Assembly: GCA_937983055.1 (NCBI GenBank) | Contig: CALJLA010000294.1 | Coordinates: 1-15,233 of the forward strand | Source of the DNA: an uncultured Pseudomonadota bacterium | GTDB lineage: Bacteria > Pseudomonadota > Gammaproteobacteria > Burkholderiales > Eutrophovitaceae | Direction of reading: 5' to 3' | Length of the DNA: 15,233 bases | Shown: positions 13,519 to 15,233 of the stretch, one piece after another | Layout: every line of letters starts with the position of its first letter | Position numbering within the stretch: position 1 is the stretch's first letter | Notes under the pieces: model-generated | What the model was told of the DNA's origin: nothing | The model's database searches: none | Seen by the model: only the letters and a program-made list of their open reading frames with translations | Made by a program: the position numbers and the translations under genes

Positions 13519-14933
13519 TGCCGCACTTCGCAAGGCCGGGACCCCGTCTGGTCGCGCCGCTGGTCCTGCTGGCCAGTGCCTGCGCGCCGGCCGTGTACGC
13601 GCCCAGGCCGATCGACGAGGCGCCGCTGCAGACTTACGCCGCGCGGGCGCCGGCCGACAGCGGCCTGGCGGCGCTGGTTGCTGCGGCCGGCTTCGACGGC
13701 GCCTGGCCACCGGAGCAGTGGACGCTGGAGACGCTGACGCTCGCCGCGCTTTACTTCAACCCGCAGATCGCAACCGCGCGGGCGCAGGCGGAGCTTGCCA
13801 AGGCCGAGCTCGATTCCGCGGCGCAGGGCCTGCCGCTCGGGCTCAGGCTCGCGGCGGAACATCACAGCCGACAGCTCGAAGGCGACAGTCCCTGGAGCCT
13901 GGGCCTCGCGCTGGAGCTGCCGCTGGGCGGCGGCGATCGGCGCGCCGCCCGGATCGAGCGCGCCAGCGCGCTGGCACAGGTGTCCGAGGTCGGTGTCGCC
14001 GAGGCCGCCTGGCCGGTGCGCGCGCTGGTGCGCGATGCACTGATAGAACTGCAGGATTCGCGGTACGCCATTGGCATCGTCACGCAGCGCCTGGAAGCAC
14101 GGCAGGCGATGCTTGCCCTGGTGCGCGCCCGCGTCGAGGCGGGAATGCTCTCCGCACGCGAGCTGGGCGAGGAGCGGGCGGCGATCGCCGAGCAGGAAAG
14201 CCGGCTCGCCGCCCTCGGGCAGCGGGCGCAGCAGGCCGAAGCGGCCCTGGCGGCGGCCCTCGGCCTGCCGCTGGATACGGTGCGAACGCTGGCGATTGCG
14301 CCTGACGCGCTGAGCGCAGGCAGTGCGCGACCCTCTGCCGAAGAGGCGCGCGTGAACGCACTGCGCAATCGGCTGGATCTGCAGCAGCGGCTGCTGGCGT
14401 ACGGCGCGGCGGACGCCGAGGTGCGACTCGCGATTGCCCAGCAGAACCCGTCGCTGTCGCTGTCGCCGGGATTTTTGTGGGATCAGGGCGACCGCGTGTG
14501 GTCGCTGGCGACCGAACTGATCGTTCCGCGCACGGCGGCAGGCATGGCCGCCGTGCGCGAGGCAGTGGCGCGTCGCGAGCTGGCCGCCCAGCGCTTCAGC
14601 GCCCTCCAGTTTGAAACGCTGGCGCAGGCCGAGCAGGCGGTGGCGTTGCTGGATACCGTGAGCGCGCAGGAACGGGCGGCGGCGCAGCAGGCCGAGCAAA
14701 GCGAGGCGCAGCGCGCCCGCGTGCAACGCCTGTTCGACGCCGGCGCGTCCGGCCGCCTCGAACTGGTCGCGACGCAGCTCAGTGCGATTGCCGCCCGCGA
14801 GTCGGCAGGCGCGGCGGCGAGCCAACGACTGCGCGCCACGGCGCAACTGGAGAATGCCATGCAGAAACCATTGATGGGTGCCTTCACTCGCCTGCCCGAT
14901 AGCGCGCGCGCCGAGCAGCAGGCCGGTCTATGA
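13518..14933 (+). CDS. TolC-family outer-membrane efflux protein (probable lipoprotein)
   Basis: Outer-membrane channel component of a tripartite export system, 471 residues. The N-terminus has a hydrophobic signal (about 10-20) ending LLASAC, a lipobox-like site with Ala rather than Leu at -3, so lipidation at Cys22 is likely but not certain. The rest is the usual duplicated TolC pattern: long Ala/Glu/Gln/Arg-rich helices predicted as coiled coil (about 85-105, 180-255, 370-455), alternating with short strand segments (GLRLAAEHHSR, WSLGLALELPL, SLSLSPGF, VWSLATELIVP). Its start overlaps the ndh stop by one base and its stop overlaps the adaptor start by four (ATGA), so translation is coupled on both sides. 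The substrate is unknown: the inner-membrane pump lies past the window. Confidence 0.88.
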   Translation: MPHFARPGPRLVAPLVLLASACAPAVYAPRPIDEAPLQTYAARAPADSGLAALVAAAGFDGAWPPEQWTLETLTLAALYFNPQIATARAQAELAKAELDSAAQGLPLGLRLAAEHHSRQLEGDSPWSLGLALELPLGGGDRRAARIERASALAQVSEVGVAEAAWPVRALVRDALIELQDSRYAIGIVTQRLEARQAMLALVRARVEAGMLSARELGEERAAIAEQESRLAALGQRAQQAEAALAAALGLPLDTVRTLAIAPDALSAGSARPSAEEARVNALRNRLDLQQRLLAYGAADAEVRLAIAQQNPSLSLSPGFLWDQGDRVWSLATELIVPRTAAGMAAVREAVARRELAAQRFSALQFETLAQAEQAVALLDTVSAQERAAAQQAEQSEAQRARVQRLFDAGASGRLELVATQLSAIAARESAGAAASQRLRATAQLENAMQKPLMGAFTRLPDSARAEQQAGL

Positions 14934-15233
14934 AGCCGGCCGCCAGCCACGTGGCGATCGCGGTGTTGGGCATAGTTATCGCCGCGCTGACGTGGGCGCT
15001 GGTCTATTTCGCCCGCGACGAGCTCGGGCTGGTGGGCGAGCAGTACGAAGAAGAGATCGAGACCGCGGAAACTGCCGGTGTCGCCGACGGGCGGGCGGTG
15101 GTCCGGGTGAGCGCCGCCAGCCAGGCGGCCAGTGGCATCGAGACGCGACCGCTCGCGCCGGCGAAAGTGCGCGACTCCGCGCAGGGCTTCGGGACCGTGG
15201 TCAACGTGCAGCCGGTGCTGGCACTGCGGGTCG
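14930..15233 (+). CDS. Periplasmic adaptor (membrane fusion protein) of an efflux system, N-terminal part
   Basis: Partial gene, 101 codons visible, running off the right edge. It begins MKPAASHVAIAV with one membrane segment (about 8-27) that anchors it to the inner membrane. An acidic spacer follows (EQYEEEIETAE, near 37-47), then a block typical of RND/HlyD-type adaptors: RAVVRVSAASQAASGIETR, then APAKVRDSAQGFGTVVNVQP. In this family that block leads into the barrel and lipoyl domains. The ATG overlaps the stop of the TolC-like gene by four bases (ATGA). The gene is expected to be followed by an RND, MMPL or ABC permease. The substrate cannot be told from this fragment. Confidence 0.82.
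   Translation, partial: MKPAASHVAIAVLGIVIAALTWALVYFARDELGLVGEQYEEEIETAETAGVADGRAVVRVSAASQAASGIETRPLAPAKVRDSAQGFGTVVNVQPVLALRV

Noticed and set aside
12124..13710. 528-codon open frame antisense to ndh and the TolC-like gene
   Set aside because: Same shadow effect; its beginning is Arg/Pro/Ala low-complexity and no family is recognisable.
13512..14846. 444-codon open frame antisense to the TolC-like gene
   Set aside because: The plus strand has a signal peptide, TolC-like repeats and coupled starts and stops; the antisense frame has none of these.

Overview
The window is ordinary, gene-dense, GC-rich bacterial chromosome, most likely from a betaproteobacterium. This rests on remembered gene order and protein resemblance, not a search. 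The order ilvI-ilvH-ilvC-psd-pssA-leuA, a short PSD-A type phosphatidylserine decarboxylase, a class I IlvC and an AHAS large subunit carrying Glu in place of the usual Gly-Asp-Gly aspartate all fit that group. I see no mobile element, tRNA, rRNA or CRISPR array, and no stretch over 300 bases without a gene.

Left arm (1-3811, minus strand), in transcription order: rsmE (16S rRNA m3U1498 methyltransferase), an SDR-family 3-hydroxyacyl-CoA dehydrogenase-like gene, argA (N-acetylglutamate synthase), yggX (Fe(II) trafficking / oxidative damage protection) and the 5' end of ppk1 (polyphosphate kinase), cut by the window edge. yggX has its own consensus -10 box. The ppk frame has no ATG, GTG or TTG near its 5' end and appears to start at ATT behind a good Shine-Dalgarno (SD) sequence.

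Centre (3812-12033, plus strand): a thioredoxin-fold protein overlaps an inositol-monophosphatase-family gene. They are followed by ilvI-ilvH-ilvC (common branched-chain pathway), a strong hairpin, psd-pssA (phosphatidylserine to phosphatidylethanolamine) and leuA (first committed step to leucine). The ilvI promoter carries an inverted repeat spanning the region between its -35 and -10 boxes. Between pssA and leuA is a 251-base leader with a good promoter and a 27-codon ORF containing nine leucine codons. The predicted transcript start falls on the A of its ATG, so it looks like a leaderless leucine attenuator peptide. The RNA behind it has hairpins but no U-tract, so the mechanism may differ from the enteric leu operon.

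Right arm (12118-15233, plus strand): ndh (type II NADH:quinone oxidoreductase), then a TolC-family outer-membrane protein overlapping the ndh stop by 1 base, then the start of a periplasmic adaptor (HlyD/RND type) overlapping by 4 bases. These look like one transcript linking a respiratory enzyme to a tripartite efflux pump whose inner-membrane part lies beyond the window.

Most of the window is housekeeping. The observations best worth a second look are the leuA leader, the ATT start of ppk, the dyad in the ilvI promoter, the apparently leaderless 28-codon ORF ahead of the thioredoxin-like gene, and the G8 tract at the rsmE start.
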